In this document: one piece after another, positions 10,050 through 22,652 of the stretch | Position numbering within the stretch: the stretch's first letter is position 1 | Layout: the number at the start of each line of letters is the position of its first letter | Assembly (NCBI GenBank): GCA_019828545.1 | Contig: JACVRA010000347.1 | Location: forward strand, 826 to 64,825 | Length of the DNA stretch: 64,000 nucleotides | Origin: Paracamarosporium sp. OC-R06-R3 | Taxonomy: Eukaryota > Ascomycota > Dothideomycetes > Pleosporales > Didymosphaeriaceae | Reading direction: 5' to 3' | Notes under the pieces: model-generated | Told to the model about the DNA's origin: nothing | The model's input: the letters and a program-made list of their open reading frames with translations, nothing else | Databases searched by the model: none | Translations under genes and position numbers: made by a program

Positions 10050-10872
10050 AGTTAGGCAATCCCGGTGTAGTTTATCTTGCAATCAACGTTTCCCTAAACT
10101 ATTACAAACAATTAAGTAATACTATAATTATAAGCTTTATTCCACTACGTAAGTTACTATTATAAGAGTAGTAAGTGAAGAAGTCCTAACTTAGAGCTAC
10201 TGGGTTGATATACATCGGGAGAAGGGAATTCCCACAGAAAAGCCCAACGACGAATCCAGTAACGCCGATTAGAATCAGGAGGTTTGCAATGATCAAAATA
10301 AGACGTCACTTATAGATTTTCATTGTAGTGAATGAAATCTCTAGGAACTCGGTGCTGGGACAACTGTGTGTACCGCTAGAGAGGTTCATGCTCGGATTGT
10401 AAGTCTGTAGTTGAGCTCAAAGCCTTTGGAGAGACCACTGGTCTCACTCCGATTAAACTAAATCCAAATCAATGTGTGACAGAATAAGAAGAGACTAGGC
10501 GCAGGCAGAGCTAGCCGTTGAGATGAGTATGCTGGACGTCATCGGTGCTCGCACCTCAACAGCACTCTGCGAGGTGTTGCAGATGAAGTTTCTTGGTTAG
10601 ATTGAGTTGTATAATATATACTTCTTACTAAAGCAGGTAAAGTAGGAGTTCTCATCGTAGCGTTAAGAGCCAAGGCGGTGTTTTAACTTAGAAAACGTAG
10701 AGGCTAAGTGGACGCGAGGATTGGGTTTCAGACGCAAAGGGGATATTAGCATAGACGTGTAATGTGTTTTCTTATAAGGCGCTCTCCATTCACGTTTGCT
10801 ATATTGGTTGACCACTACAACCGCTTCAATCAATATCATGCGGCACTCCAGGTTCTTGCCATTTCCATTACC
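10050..10872. other. AT-leaning intergenic stretch, probable repeat relic
   Basis: The segment 10080-10200 is TA-rich like the first 2.7 kb and has no long open frame. Nothing coding can be supported up to 10872. It may be a further remnant of RIP-treated sequence. Confidence 0.4.
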
Positions 10873-11976
10873 TCATTCCATGGGGACAGGCGATGCTAAG
10901 AGCATAACAACATTACTTGCCTCAATTTCATCTCCAGACTCATCCACGCCAGGTTTGTTACTTCTGTTGGTCATAAGCTCCGATTCGACTTCCTTCTCGT
11001 GGTTCTCTTGAGAGAACTCTGGGGGAGATTTAAAGATGTATGTAGTCAATTGTCGGAAGACCAGCTCAATGGCTTCCTCGAGTACCGTCTTCATCTTAGA
11101 CATATCTTGATCGTTCATCAATGCACTCAATTCGTCCTCTTCGTCATAACTCAACTCCATGGATAGCGGCAACAGAAACGAGGTCGCTAGACTGTATGTC
11201 AAGTATTGCATCTGCTCAGGTATTTCCTTCCTCTCAAGTTATTACACTATTAATATTCGCCACTTTGCAGCTAAAGTATCTGAATTTGTAAGTCACCATC
11301 ATGAAGTAGGAGTACCAATTTATAACTCACCTTTAACGTCAAATACCTCACTGAATACCCGATGGAGTATGATGGTGTGCTCAGCCATCGTCATCTGCAA
11401 CGAAGCGAGCGGACAATCCGCTTGCAGAAGCTTATCGGTAATAAATTTCCAAATCATTTGTTGCAACCGAAGCTTCCTCGTTCTTCTGTACCACGTGATC
11501 ATCTCAAATTCATTCATGTTCACTGCATTTTATAACGACGGCCCTTCAACTTTCTCAGGCTCTACATATTAAAAAAAAACCTTCTGCTGAAAACGCCTTA
11601 CCAACGTGCCGATCCGCTTGTTGCGATTGCAGACACGCTCTGTGAACTTCTCGTGGAAATCGGGCTAAAAAGTATTCGTGATAGAGCGAGCTTTTCGCAC
11701 GCTCTTTTGTTTCTCTTCCTCCAAAGTTTGGATTTCGGTTGTCTGTTTTTCTGTCTCGATAGAGGCAACCTTCAAATCGTACTAGAGAGGAGCTTTTTTA
11801 CCAGCCGTCTCTTGAGACCAGACTTCGTTGCCGTCTTCTATCTGGACTGAGACCGTGTTTTCGTCACGATTTCCAAGAGAAGGTATAGTATGTTTTCCTT
11901 TGAAAAGGACCCTTGTTGTCGTCTTTTCTATGTGATAACTTAATGGGTCTCCTAGGGGCGTATTCACAATTCTCAC
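10873..11976 (-). pseudogene. Broken gene of unknown function
   Basis: A minus-strand frame from 11976 runs to a candidate GTAAGG donor near 11613. It is cut by two in-frame TAG codons (11782-11784 and 11665-11667), each explained by CAG changed at CpA. Between and after them the frame reads as ordinary protein, with a coiled-coil-like stretch rich in E, K and Q and then RVCNRNKRIGTL. Further open blocks follow at 11523-11334 (with WYRRTRKLRLQQM) and 11211-10873 (acidic, ELSALMNDQD). I could not make all junctions agree in phase and recognise no family. It may instead be several unrelated short frames. Confidence 0.4.
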
Positions 11977-12376
11977 TATGCTTAACTTTACCTGAAGAAT
12001 TAAGCCCTAGTCTATGTAAACATTTTATTCTCTATTTTTATTCTCTGTTTTTATTGTACATTTTTTATATCAATTTCAAGGGGAATTTCCTTTTTTTTTC
12101 TTCACTGTTTTTGATACTCAGAGGTGTCTACGCCAAATTTTGTTAATAAACAAAACCAGAGGGAAATAGATATAATAGAGATGTTTACAAACTGTAAAGT
12201 TCTTGTAATATCCAGTATACATCGTATAGAACAAGAATACTTGGAATGGTTTAAATGGAACTACTAGAAAAATTATAACGTTTTTGTGATGTGCATTACA
12301 AATTCATGAAGAAGATATGACTAGAGTTAGACTCCTATGCCATGGCTCGGCAGCTACTGTGGTAGAGTCCTACTGT
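11977..12376. other. AT-rich intergenic region
   Basis: This T-rich and A-rich sequence lies between the broken gene and the stop codon of ELP1. It presumably includes the ELP1 3' end. No gene is seen. Confidence 0.5.
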
Positions 12377-15300
12377 TCACCCTAGCAAACTTAACTTTTT
12401 AAAAGTCTTGACAACCGGCGCCGCCCTCTTCTTGCCCATTTCTACTAAACTGTCCATAAGTGTTGCATCGGCTCCCCTAAGCTTGTTCTCTTCGTCTAGC
12501 ACACCGCCATTCATCCCCTCGCTATTAGCTTCCTGCGCCTTGGCCACCGCACCGACCGCATCTTCCGATGGATACATTTCCTTAATAGCTTCTTTGCACT
12601 TCTCTTCCACATCCATTACCGCTGTCTCCACAGCCACCGCCCTTTCCCTCATCCCCCTTCTCATCAAGCCTTCAACTAACCTCTGAATCTCTTCCTGCAT
12701 CTCATTGAGGCGCTCCATGAGGCGCTCTATTGAGTTGAGAAGATACTCTTCTTCGTATACAGTTCCCTTTTTTCCTCTTGCCCTTTTACGTTCTTCTCGG
12801 CGCTTGTTCTTTGACGTTTTGCGGGTAGTTTGCGTGTTCACCGTGCCTGTGCGATTAGTGTATCTCGTCATGAATGTTCCTCCCGAGGTAGTGTTTGTCG
12901 GCGCGAGTGATATGTTGTCAGGGATGTTAGCGTCCTCAATGCCTTCATAAAAGGCAAGCGGGTCCTCCGCTTTCTTAGCGCGCAAGTCATGGAGGCGCGG
13001 GACCTGAGCGAGGAGCTGACCTCTCATATCCGCGAGAAACTCAGTCATATCCGCCGAACGTTCTATCAGGCCTAGATCGATGACCTCTTCAATAAGTTCG
13101 GGTTGTCCGCGCAAGGTCACAATACGGATGGCTTCGGCGAAGTAGGCACCCTTGCAGAGGAAGCGGGCTGCCCCCTGCAAGTCGGACAAATAATCCAAAA
13201 TAATCGTACTAGCGGAGAAGTAGTCTTTCGACTCGGCAAAGCCTTCAGCTAGAGAGGTGGCAAGTGATTCAAGATCGGAAGAGGATATCCCGGCGAGGGA
13301 GGCGGAGGACAGGGCTTCGCGCCAGAGATTAGCGGAGCGGTAGCAGGGCCAGGCGGAGGCGTAGTCATCAAGGTATTCGTAGGCAATGGCAGCTTCTTTG
13401 TTTTTGTTGCAGGTGGAAAGGTAGTCTGCGTAAAGGCGCATGATTTCTCTGTAATGAGCAATGTCGTACTGATACATGTTGAGTGCTTCCGGGTAGAGGG
13501 CATGTTTTTGTACGTAGTGCTGGACTTCTTCATGAGCCTCTAGGTCTTTAAGATGATTAAGGGCCTTAGCTCGGCGGCCAAGTTGATCATCAATTTTGAA
13601 CTGTCGGCGTAAAGGAGCCAGATCATGGAGATATTGAAGATGCGGGAGGTATTCGCGTGGGTCCTACGGAAGTCAGAACAGGCACCGTACGATCGAAGTA
13701 GTGCATACCTTCTGTGACTGTTGAGCGATAAGGAGTGCAAGCTCGAGATTATAAATCCCTAACGATGTGTCGTATAATTGGTTTACGTCTGCAAGAAAGC
13801 AGATGTGCTCCGCAGCTCTATCGGTGTGGGGGTCTTGTGCAGCTTTGTTACGTTAGATGAGTTTTTTAACGAGCATACCTTGCTTACTCTGCAACCGCCC
13901 TATCATTTCCAGCCCTGCTTCTAAATCTGCGGGAACCTTGCATACATGAGAAGTAATGATATTCTGCAAATGATCTTCCTTAAACGTGTTCTGTTCCAAG
14001 ACCGCCAAGAAGGTGTCGCAGATTCGGTTGACCTTTGACTGTACCTGTTCGATAGATAACTTATTCTTGGTCGTAAGATCCTTGGCTTTCAAGGTTTCCC
14101 GGTACATAGTTTCCGATACGTCCTCATTTCTGCATTCGTCAGTGGGAATCCTTAGAACGAGATGGACGTAGGTTGACGAACCTTAGCTGCGAAAGAAGCA
14201 GATCTATATGCTCCACTCTCTTGATCTGTGTCACAATCTTTTCAATACTGACCAAGAATCGTTCTGGATCATGGTCATGTAGTATGTTCATATCTACACG
14301 CTGATTTCGGCAAGCAAGAAATGCCTCATCGTATCGTTCAGCCTCGATGAACCGCCTGATGGCAGCAAGAACGAGTGCTCTTGGGTAGATCGTTTCCAAG
14401 TTTCCTCTCGGCATCTGGAGTACCACTGAATAGGTAGTTGGCATAACTGTGATGATCTTCGCACCACGCTCGATACTTCTACACCTTTCATCCAATTGGG
14501 GTTCATCGCCAGGTATTACGAGTTCTGCTGTTGTGAGCGGGAAGTCATTGTAGCTATAGACATATCACGTACCATGCAAGCTCGTTAAGTGAATGAATTT
14601 GAGTAGGTGTTGTGTGGTAGTAAGGATTAAGTGCGCAGGTGTGATCACAAATGACGTGCAATTTCGCACCAGTACTCGTTCGTTAGCGTACAGAACACCA
14701 CTCTTGGTCAGCCCAAAAGCTACGACCTACACTTGATTAGCCTTGGTTTTGGTTGGGCTTAAATTCTTACCTGTCCTTCAAGCGTCGCGGTTTTTACTTC
14801 AGGGGCGAAGGAAGTCATGTTTGTTAGCAGCGTGGTTTGCAATGTCTCGCCGGACCCTAATCCGACCACCGAAGCGAGCGCACCGTTGTGCATGTTAATG
14901 ACGAATGCTGAGAACCCCACATCAGATATCATAGACGAAACCCCTCCTGCTTCTAGAATCGGGCCCTTGTTCACAATTTGCTTGTGCTCATTTGCCCACA
15001 CGTAACTCTCTTCCTCATCCCACATGTCCGTTAAGACACACAGTTGATCATCGCCAACAAAGGTTACATGACGAGGAAAATGGCCATCCAGAGAGTTGCT
15101 TTTCCAAAGGAGGTCCGGCCGAGTGATAGGCCGTTGCTTCAGGTCAAGGGCAAACAACGCGAGACCTGTGTCGAGTAAGACCGCAAGACGCGTCCCTGAG
15201 CGGGAGAATGCTACATCAACAGCCTTGCCATCCAGCGCGAGCTGGAGCATTGACATGGGTGGAGGAACATTAGCAATACGCAAAGGCGTGATTTTCAGAT

Positions 15301-16625
15301 TTACTTTAAACCGTTAGCTTACGCAAGAACACCTGGTACACCAAACTAAACTCACGGCCATCGATTGATGCGACCACCCCTAAATCATGTGGTGGCGCTA
15401 CAGAGCCAGCAGCGACTATTGATGCGTACTCTAAGACCTGAAGCGAGCCTACATGAGCTGGTCAGCATGGAAGACGATCATGAAAAATTCTCCACTCACT
15501 CGAACTTGACAACGCCACTGATAGAGGCCGCTCCGGATCCCAGGAACAGCAAACTGTTGCTGCAGCCTTTTCCGGAAACACCAGCTCTTGTTTGAGATAG
15601 TAGTGGTAATTGCTCATAGTCCATAATTGTACTTTATCCGGATACGATACTGCTAACACACTGGAATCGCTATTCCAACGTACGGTTAGTGGTGTTGATA
15701 GGCTTTGTAGTTCTTCAGCAGTAAAACGCAGATCGAACTGGCCATGGCGAAGACCGTTTCGCTCGAAGAAGACCACCTCAAATCGGTCGGTAGAATGGCG
15801 TACACTGGCAATGAGGTTTCCGGATGGTCGCCAGCTGAGTGCGCATTGAAGACCATCCACAGGCTCGCTCACACTATCAAGTTGGCCTTCTCGGGAGTAT
15901 ACTCGGATCATCCTACGACGTCCTTGCTCGACAGTGTTGATAGCAAAGTATGCACCGTCCCCACGCCAGCTGATGGTGACTGAGTGATTATCAAACGGGC
16001 TAAGCACACCTTCGTCAACAGTTTCCGGCATGGTAGGATCTTGCAAAGCCCTTGCTCTCTTGCCCTTGAACTGTGTTTCCTTCTTCCCCCACCCTACCGA
16101 GACATGATTCGAGACATTCACATCTTCAGAAGCAAGTGTGATGCTAGCAATGTTTTCAATATCCCGGCTCATCAGTAGTAAAGTGTCGGCCTGCGTAGTA
16201 ATGGCTAAAAGCTCCTCGTCAGGCGACCACTCAGCAGCGGAGATGCCAGCATCTACGGATCCCACAATCTCGACAAGGTCTTGGCCATTCTCGGGCTGCT
16301 CTCGAACCAAGATGATATCTCCTCCAGCCAACACCAGGCATGAGGTAGATGAGTCGGCGAAATGATGGAGACTCAATATTGAGTCGTGTGTAAGCGAGGG
16401 TAACGGGCAGGGTGCGTCCCACGCTGCGATTGTTTCCAGTTTCTCTTCGGCGCCGTTACGATCATGATGTAGCCGTTTGAGCTCGATAGCTGCACGTGAT
16501 CCGGAAGGCCCAAAAGTGCATATCAGAGCATTTGAGGCGGCGTCCCAGGCGGTAGCTGTGAGGGGTAGTGGATCCTCGCCGGCAAATCGCAACAGCGACC
16601 TCCCCACGATTCTCAGGTTGCGCAT
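12377..16625 (-). CDS. ELP1: Elongator complex protein 1 (IKI3 family)
   Basis: This is the scaffold subunit of Elongator, which modifies wobble uridines of tRNA in the cytoplasm. Eight exons in coding order: 16625-15500, 15448-15356, 15303-14771, 14726-14573, 14527-14182, 14129-13879, 13842-13709 and 13663-12377. They give 1307 aa, close to the about 1350 aa of yeast. The N-terminal half is the WD40-like region beginning MRNLRIVGRSLLRF. The middle contains MPRGNLETIYPRALVL and CRNQRVDMNILHDHDP, diagnostic of the family. The C-terminal TPR-like region is followed by the basic tRNA-binding stretch TSKNKRREERKRARGKKG. I chose ATG 16625 because the family starts at MRNLR; an in-frame ATG at 16694 would add 23 residues. 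Introns are 36-52 nt. Exon 5 has a tandem CAGCAG acceptor. Confidence 0.95.
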
Positions 16626-16963
16626 CGCAAAATCAGAAAGTGAGTTCTTCGTGGTCCTCACATCCGTGGTAGTGGCGAATGAGAGGTGCGCCAAATGGTC
16701 GAAATTTTGGACATTAGATAAGCCGAGCTTTTCCCGATGTGGCCCAATTCAAAGACCTACCAGATCGAACTCATAGGGAGCAAATGTCACGAACAATCAC
16801 AGTGGCAGAGCCGCTGGACTCGAGGAAATCAACACAGCTAATGAAATTGATGCTCGTCATGGTGTACAGTCGTTCTTGGGAACGCCCACTTATTCTACAA
16901 GTGCCATATTCCTCCGTTGTCGTTGCCCGAGAGCCATCTATAAACCCATGCCCGCCATTCCGT

Positions 16964-17310
16964 TCAAGGCTTGTTCTTCTTTGTCTGCCACACTGTACCG
17001 TAAAAGTCAGATATATATCTAGTGAAGTGCGTGTGCGCGTCAGTAGCTCACCAGCAAGGCCAAAGGGAAGGAGGAAGCCGGTCGCTGCAGCAGTTAGCTG
17101 GCTGTACGCCATTGGGACCCAGTGAAGCTCACTCATGAAACCCCAGTACTTGAAGGCAAAGCCCTTCTTCAGCGGGTCGAAAGGCAAGTTGCTGCGGGGG
17201 CCCTCGGGATAGTGGTAGGGGCTGGAGAGCTGGGCACGGGTGGACTGGAAGCCGCGACGGGCGACGAGGGAGGGAGCCGCGGTGGCGCGGAAAGCTGCAC
17301 GGGAGAGCAT
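16964..17310 (-). CDS. COX8: Cytochrome c oxidase subunit 8 (COX7C-like)
   Basis: The gene encodes a 95-aa small inner-membrane subunit of respiratory complex IV. Exons are 17310-17052 and 16992-16964, joined across a 59-nt intron at G|TG so that the C-terminus becomes VWQTKKNKP. The N-terminal 25-30 residues are basic and hydroxylated (MLSRAAFRATAAPSLVARRG), a mitochondrial presequence. The core PEGPRSNLPFDPLKKGFAFK and one membrane helix ending GFLLPFGLAG match the COX7C/Cox8 family. It lies 338 bp downstream of the ELP1 start in the same direction and diverges from MTR4 with 342 bp between start codons, so those two may share a promoter region. Confidence 0.9.
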
Positions 17311-17652
17311 CTTGGTACGTCAGCGGCGGAGTCAATTGACGGTGTTAAGGGCGTACTTTGGGTCTTGTGAAGAGTGGAGAGTGGAGAGGGTTTGTCGGTT
17401 GGTGGTGCTTGCTAGAGCTTCAGATCGGATGACACTGGAGCGACGAGCTTGGCAGGCGCGCTGAGGTAATCCTGCAGTGCCAAGAAAGCGCAAGGCGCGA
17501 GCTAGGCCCGATCCAAAGCGAACTTTTCGCGACTTCCTTGAGTGCGACTGCGTGCCTTGGAATAGCTACGACAGCCTACGCGCTGCTCTCCGCTACACCC
17601 CAATCTACAGCCTTTCGACACACACGTACGGCACCTACTTACGGCTGCAGCC

Positions 17653-20600
17653 ATGGATGACGAGCTATTCGATGTCTTCGAGGACGGCCCGCAGACCGCA
17701 AAGACCGTTGCGCCCAAGAAGAACAAGAAGCGCCAGGCAAATGGCGAAGTCAAATCACCCATACAAGAAGATGCACCCATGCAGGATGCGCCCGCGCCTG
17801 CCGAAGGCCAAGGAATCCATCAAAAGCGCCAAAAACGCGATCTCGAGGCCGAGCCGGTCGTCACAGATGCCTTCGAGACGGAGCAGTCACGAGAGGTCGC
17901 CGCCGCCGTAGGCCTGCAGGGCCAAGCACAACAAGACGGGCAGGCTGTTGTACTCTCACATCAGGTCCGCCACCAGGTCGCCCTTCCACCTGATTATGAC
18001 TACATCCCCATATCTGAGCACAAACCGCCAGAGGAGCCGGCTCGAACGTGGCCGTTCACTCTCGATCCTTTTCAGCAGGTCTCTATAGCGTCTATACAGC
18101 GAGGCGAGAGTGTACTGGTCTCGGCTCATACATCTGCAGGAAAGACGGTAGTGGCGGAATATGCAATCGCACAATGCCTGAAAAACAACCAGCGTGTTAT
18201 ATATACCAGTCCTATCAAGGCGTTGAGCAACCAAAAGTATCGAGAGTTCACAGCCGAATTCGGTGATGTAGGCCTCATGACGGGCGATGTCACCATCAAC
18301 CCCACCGCAACCTGTCTAGTCATGACCACCGAGGTAGGTACTCCCCACAACAGATGACCATTAGATATCTGACATACACAGATTTTGCGGTCTATGCTAT
18401 ACAGAGGTTCCGAGATCATGCGAGAAGTGGCATGGGTCGTCTTCGATGAGGTGCACTATCTACGCGACAAGTCGCGTGGCGTAGTATGGGAGGAGACCAT
18501 CATTCTGCTACCCGACAAAGTTCGCTACGTTTTTCTGTCCGCCACGATTCCGAACGCTATGCAATTTGCTGAATGGATCACCAAAACCCACAAGCAACCG
18601 TGCCACGTTGTATATACCGATTTTCGCCCCACACCCTTGCAGCACTACTTCTTCCCGGAGGGCGCCGATGGAATACATCTAGTCGTTGACGAGAAGGGAG
18701 CTTTCCGTGAGGAAAATTTTCAAAAGGCTATGGCTTCCATCGCGGAAAAGGCAGGCACAGCTGCAGACGACTTCCTGGCTAAGAGAAAGGGAAAAGGCAA
18801 AGACAAGAAGACCAACAAGGGCGGTAACAAGGAGCAGTCCGACATCTACAAGATCGTGAAGATGATCATGTTGAAGAACTATAATCCGGTGATTGTCTTC
18901 AGCTTCAGCAAGCGAGAGTGCGAGAACTATGCTCTAGCAATGAGCCAGCTCGCCTTTAACGATGAATCAGAGAAAGCTATGGTATCCAAAGTCTTCAACA
19001 GTGCTATTGAGATGCTTTCGGAAGAAGATCGCTCGCTCGCGCAGATTCAAAACATTCTGCCGCTTTTAAGGCGAGGCATCGGTGTCCATCATTCTGGTCT
19101 GTTACCCATCCTGAAAGAAACCATTGAAATTCTGTTCCAGGAGGGCTTGATCAAGGTACTCTTTGCGACGGAGACCTTTTCAATTGGCTTGAATATGCCG
19201 GCTAAAACTGTTGTCTTCACCAGCGTGCGAAAATTTGATGGTGTTTCCCAGCGGTGGGTTACGCCATCTGAGTTCATTCAGATGTCTGGCCGTGCTGGTC
19301 GTCGTGGTCTCGATGAGCGCGGGATCGTGATCATGATGATCAATGAGCAAATGGAGCCAGCCGTGGCCAAAGAGATTGTGCGCGGTCAACAGGACAACCT
19401 TAACTCGGCTTTCCACCTCGGCTACAACATGATTCTCAACCTGCTGAGAGTTGAGGGTATCTCGCCGGAATTCATGCTGGAGCGTTGCTTCTCCCAATTC
19501 CAAAATACTGCGAGCGTGTCTAATCTAGAAAAGAAGTTGCGGGAGTTGGAAACCGAGCGTGAGAATATGGTCATCACCGACGAGACAGCGATTCGGGATT
19601 ACTACAACCTTCGAGAACAACTCGATAATCTCACAAAGGATATGCGGGATGTCATACAGCATCCGGCGCATTGTCTGCAGTTCCTGCAGCCTGGTCGCCT
19701 GGTGAGGATCAAATATAAGGAGCATGATTTCGGATGGGGCGCCGTTGTCAATGTCACGCAACGTAGACCTGAGCGAGGAGAGAAGTTCCGGGAGCAGGAG
19801 TCGTATGTCCTGGACTGCGCACTTGTGGTGGCTAGCGATACGAAACACGTACCATACAGCAATACCGGTTTACCTCCTGGTGTCCGTCCTCCACCTGCGG
19901 GTGACAAAGGCAAGGTCGAATCCGTACCCGTGCTCTTATCGGCCATGGAGTCTATTGGCCATCTCCGCTTATTCCTACCAAAAGAAATCAAAACTACGGA
20001 GAACAAGGTTCATGTACAAAAGGCATTGGATGAGGTCAAGAAGCGCTTCCCTGACGGAATTGCAATATTAGATCCGATCGAGAACATGAAGATTCACGAC
20101 GAGGTTTTCAAGCGAACACTCAGGGTATGTTCAGCGTGTAGTATCCTAGAAACCGCTAACAGGTCTCTTCAGAAGATCGAAGTCTTGGAATCGCGTTTGC
20201 TATCCAATCCGCTTCACAACTCACCACGGCTACTAGAGCTCTACAATCAGTACGCAACGAAAATGGCAATCGGCGACAAAATCAAAGCCCTCAAAAAAGA
20301 AATTTCGGCCGCCCTTTCCGTCATTCATATGGATGAGCTGAATAGCCGCAAGCGAGTTTTACGTCGCCTGGGCTTTATCCAGGATGCAGATGTCGTTCAG
20401 CTTAAGGCGCGGGTTGCTTGTGAAATCAGCACTGGCGATGAGCTTGTGCTCAGCGAACTGTTGTTTGATCGTTTCTTCAACGAGCTGACACCCGAACAGT
20501 GCGCAGCCTGCCTTAGCTGCTTCATTTTCGAGGAGAAGAGCAAAGAAGCGTCATCGTTGAGAGAAGATCTTGCCACACCGTTCCGCAAGATTCAAGAAAA

Positions 20601-20965
20601 GGCCAGACATATTGTCAAAGTTTCCCAAGATGCCAAGATGTCTTTGAACGAGGATGAGTACGTCCAGACGTTCAAGTGTGAGCTCATGGAGGTTGTGTTT
20701 CAATGGTGCAAGGGTGCATCGTTTGCTGAGATCTGGTATGACCGAACTCCCATTGAGTGTGATCCGTGACTAATAAGGTCACAGCAAAATGACCGATGTA
20801 TATGAGGGTAGCCTTATCCGTCTTTTCCGACGCCTGGAGGAGTTGCTCCGACAGGTTGCCCAGGCTGCCAAGGTCATGGGCAGCGAAGAGCTTGAGCAAA
20901 AGTTCACGGCAGCACTCGAGCTCGTAAGGAGAGACCTCGTTGCCGCGCAGTCCTTGTACCTTTAG
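17653..20965 (+). CDS. MTR4: ATP-dependent RNA helicase MTR4 (nuclear exosome cofactor)
   Basis: MTR4 unwinds RNA for the nuclear exosome and is part of TRAMP. Exons 17653-18333, 18382-20124, 20173-20735 and 20785-20965 give 1055 aa (yeast 1073). Helicase motifs are clear: AHTSAGKT (about residues 158-165), the DEVH box in [22 protein letters not shown], and the motif [12 protein letters not shown]. The arch/KOW insertion and the C-terminal DSHCT domain follow. The 48-nt intron at 20125-20172 has no stop and could be misread as coding; removing it restores [10 protein letters not shown], expected in the family. The last intron (20736-20784) is needed to reach the conserved end [20 protein letters not shown]; without it the protein ends early at 20769. 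The N-terminus is charged and variable. Confidence 0.96.
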
Positions 20966-21659
20966 CTCTAGGTAAGTAAGTATCAATCTCAGGTGCTCGT
21001 TAGGAACATGAAGGGTTGGCGCTTGGGTCGTCTTCGAGAGTTTGATGTCATGTCTTCGAAGGTCCAAATGAGCGCCATATCAGGATGCGCGGACAAGAGG
21101 AAGCATTGGCGTCGAGGTTCACTGAGAGCCACGGCCAGCTTGCGTCCTGGATAGAAATTCACTAGATCTGCGACTGTGGGTAGCATTGCGCTGCAGCCAA
21201 AGATCCCCCGGAATAACACTCTTTTCCGCATGCTAGTGTAGATTCACATGCCCCTATTTCCAGTTGGAACATGCTATCACAATGCTGGGGTCGACGACAA
21301 AAGTTGCAGGGCGGGGGGTCCGTTTGCTGGCTCTCATCCTTGTCATATCTCATATTTGTGGTGTACTTTATAATGTAGTGCATTTATAAAAACTCATCCT
21401 ACGTGTATGATACGGCGAGGACGATTTTTTGTTTACTTGACGTGTGCGGCGGGTCGACCAGCGCTAAGAGCGGCCCGTGCTTGCCATCTGAATGACTAGC
21501 TCCTGCCATGTCGCCCGCACGCCGTCGACCACCACAGCAACCAACACTGCTTTCTCAACCGCGGCAGCCGAACACCCGTCTATTGTTCACCTTTCACTGC
21601 GAAGCTGTCCCGAGCGCGCTGCTCAGGCCTGCCCTTTAGCACCGCCGCCCGCCACAGAT

Positions 21660-22652
21660 ATGAATGTCATCAACAGCACCTTCGCAAACCCCCCTCACCT
21701 GCTACCCAACCGCCTGTCACCAACCCGCAACAGTAAGTTCACCGATATCAGGCTACACCATCAACCGTACGGGTTTGTTAACGTGACGTGCCTTGCAGTC
21801 CTCTCTCCCTCCATGTCCAGCCGAAAACGCAAAGCCGACGACGAAGGAAGTGGCGGAGATGACGACCGCATGTCCGCATCGCCCTCTGGCTCGCCCGCCA
21901 TCCTGACCCGACCCCTCGCGAAGCACTCGACCAAGCGTATGCGAACGAATGTGTCGGGTAGACCCTTGCCTCTGCAACGATTGTTAGAGACACTGAGCGC
22001 CGATGACATGCGAAACGTACTGCAAGCCATCTGCGACCAACACCCAGACATCGGCAACAAAGTTTTGTCAACTGCGCCCCGGCCAAATATACAGTCAACG
22101 CTCGAGGTATTGGCCAAGTACGAATCATCGTTCCAGGCAGCTTTCCCATTTGGCGGACGAGCTTCCTCTGACTATGCCTACAACCGTGTGCGACAGCATC
22201 TCATTGAGCTTCTTGAAGCTCTGAAAGATTTTACGCCCCACTTCCTTCCGCCGAACGAAAGCCAGCCCGCTACATCGCTCGCTTTCCTGGACGGCGCTAC
22301 AGAGTTCATCCACCGACTTCCCGACTGGGATACCTACCAGCACAACAGGCACAAAGAGGAGGCGTACGAAGAGATGGCCAAAGCATGGGCTGCAGTCTTT
22401 CGCGAAGCCGCAAAGAAAGCAGGTGGCATACAATTGCAGTACGGAGGCTGGGACCAGAAAATTGCAAAGCACAACGAGGTGTCTGGTGGTCGTATGCAAG
22501 AAGCGGTCAACGAGCTGCGCACAAGTTTGGTTTGGATGGGTAACGAAGTGCAACAGCCCGCCGCAGGCCAGCACAACAGCATGTCTGTTAGAGAACAGCT
22601 CTTCAACGGGACATATGGTATGGGGGCATCTGCCCGTGTAGGAGCATGGTAG
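21660..22652 (+). CDS. STS1: Tethering factor for nuclear proteasome (Cut8/STS1)
   Basis: STS1/Cut8 anchors the 26S proteasome at the nuclear envelope. Exons 21660-21732 and 21799-22652 give 308 aa. The 66-nt intron has a GTAAGT donor and is a multiple of three without a stop, so an unspliced reading also stays open. The conserved core is strong: LPLQRLLETLSADDMRNVL, FPFGGRASSDYAYNRVRQ, LKDFTPHFLPPNE, HRLPDWDTYQHNRHKEEAYE and IQLQYGGWDQKIAKHNE. A basic nuclear-localisation-like cluster (SSRKRKAD) follows the intron. I prefer ATG 21660; the same frame is open back to an ATG at 21492, which would add 56 low-complexity residues. Confidence 0.93.
   Translation: MNVINSTFANPPHLLPNRLSPTRNSKFTDIRLHHQPYGFVNVTCLAVLSPSMSSRKRKADDEGSGGDDDRMSASPSGSPAILTRPLAKHSTKRMRTNVSGRPLPLQRLLETLSADDMRNVLQAICDQHPDIGNKVLSTAPRPNIQSTLEVLAKYESSFQAAFPFGGRASSDYAYNRVRQHLIELLEALKDFTPHFLPPNESQPATSLAFLDGATEFIHRLPDWDTYQHNRHKEEAYEEMAKAWAAVFREAAKKAGGIQLQYGGWDQKIAKHNEVSGGRMQEAVNELRTSLVWMGNEVQQPAAGQHNSMSVREQLFNGTYGMGASARVGAW

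Noticed and set aside
20684..21067. 127-codon minus-strand frame after MTR4
   Set aside because: It is antisense to the last MTR4 exon; the plus-strand reading gives the conserved helicase C-terminus.
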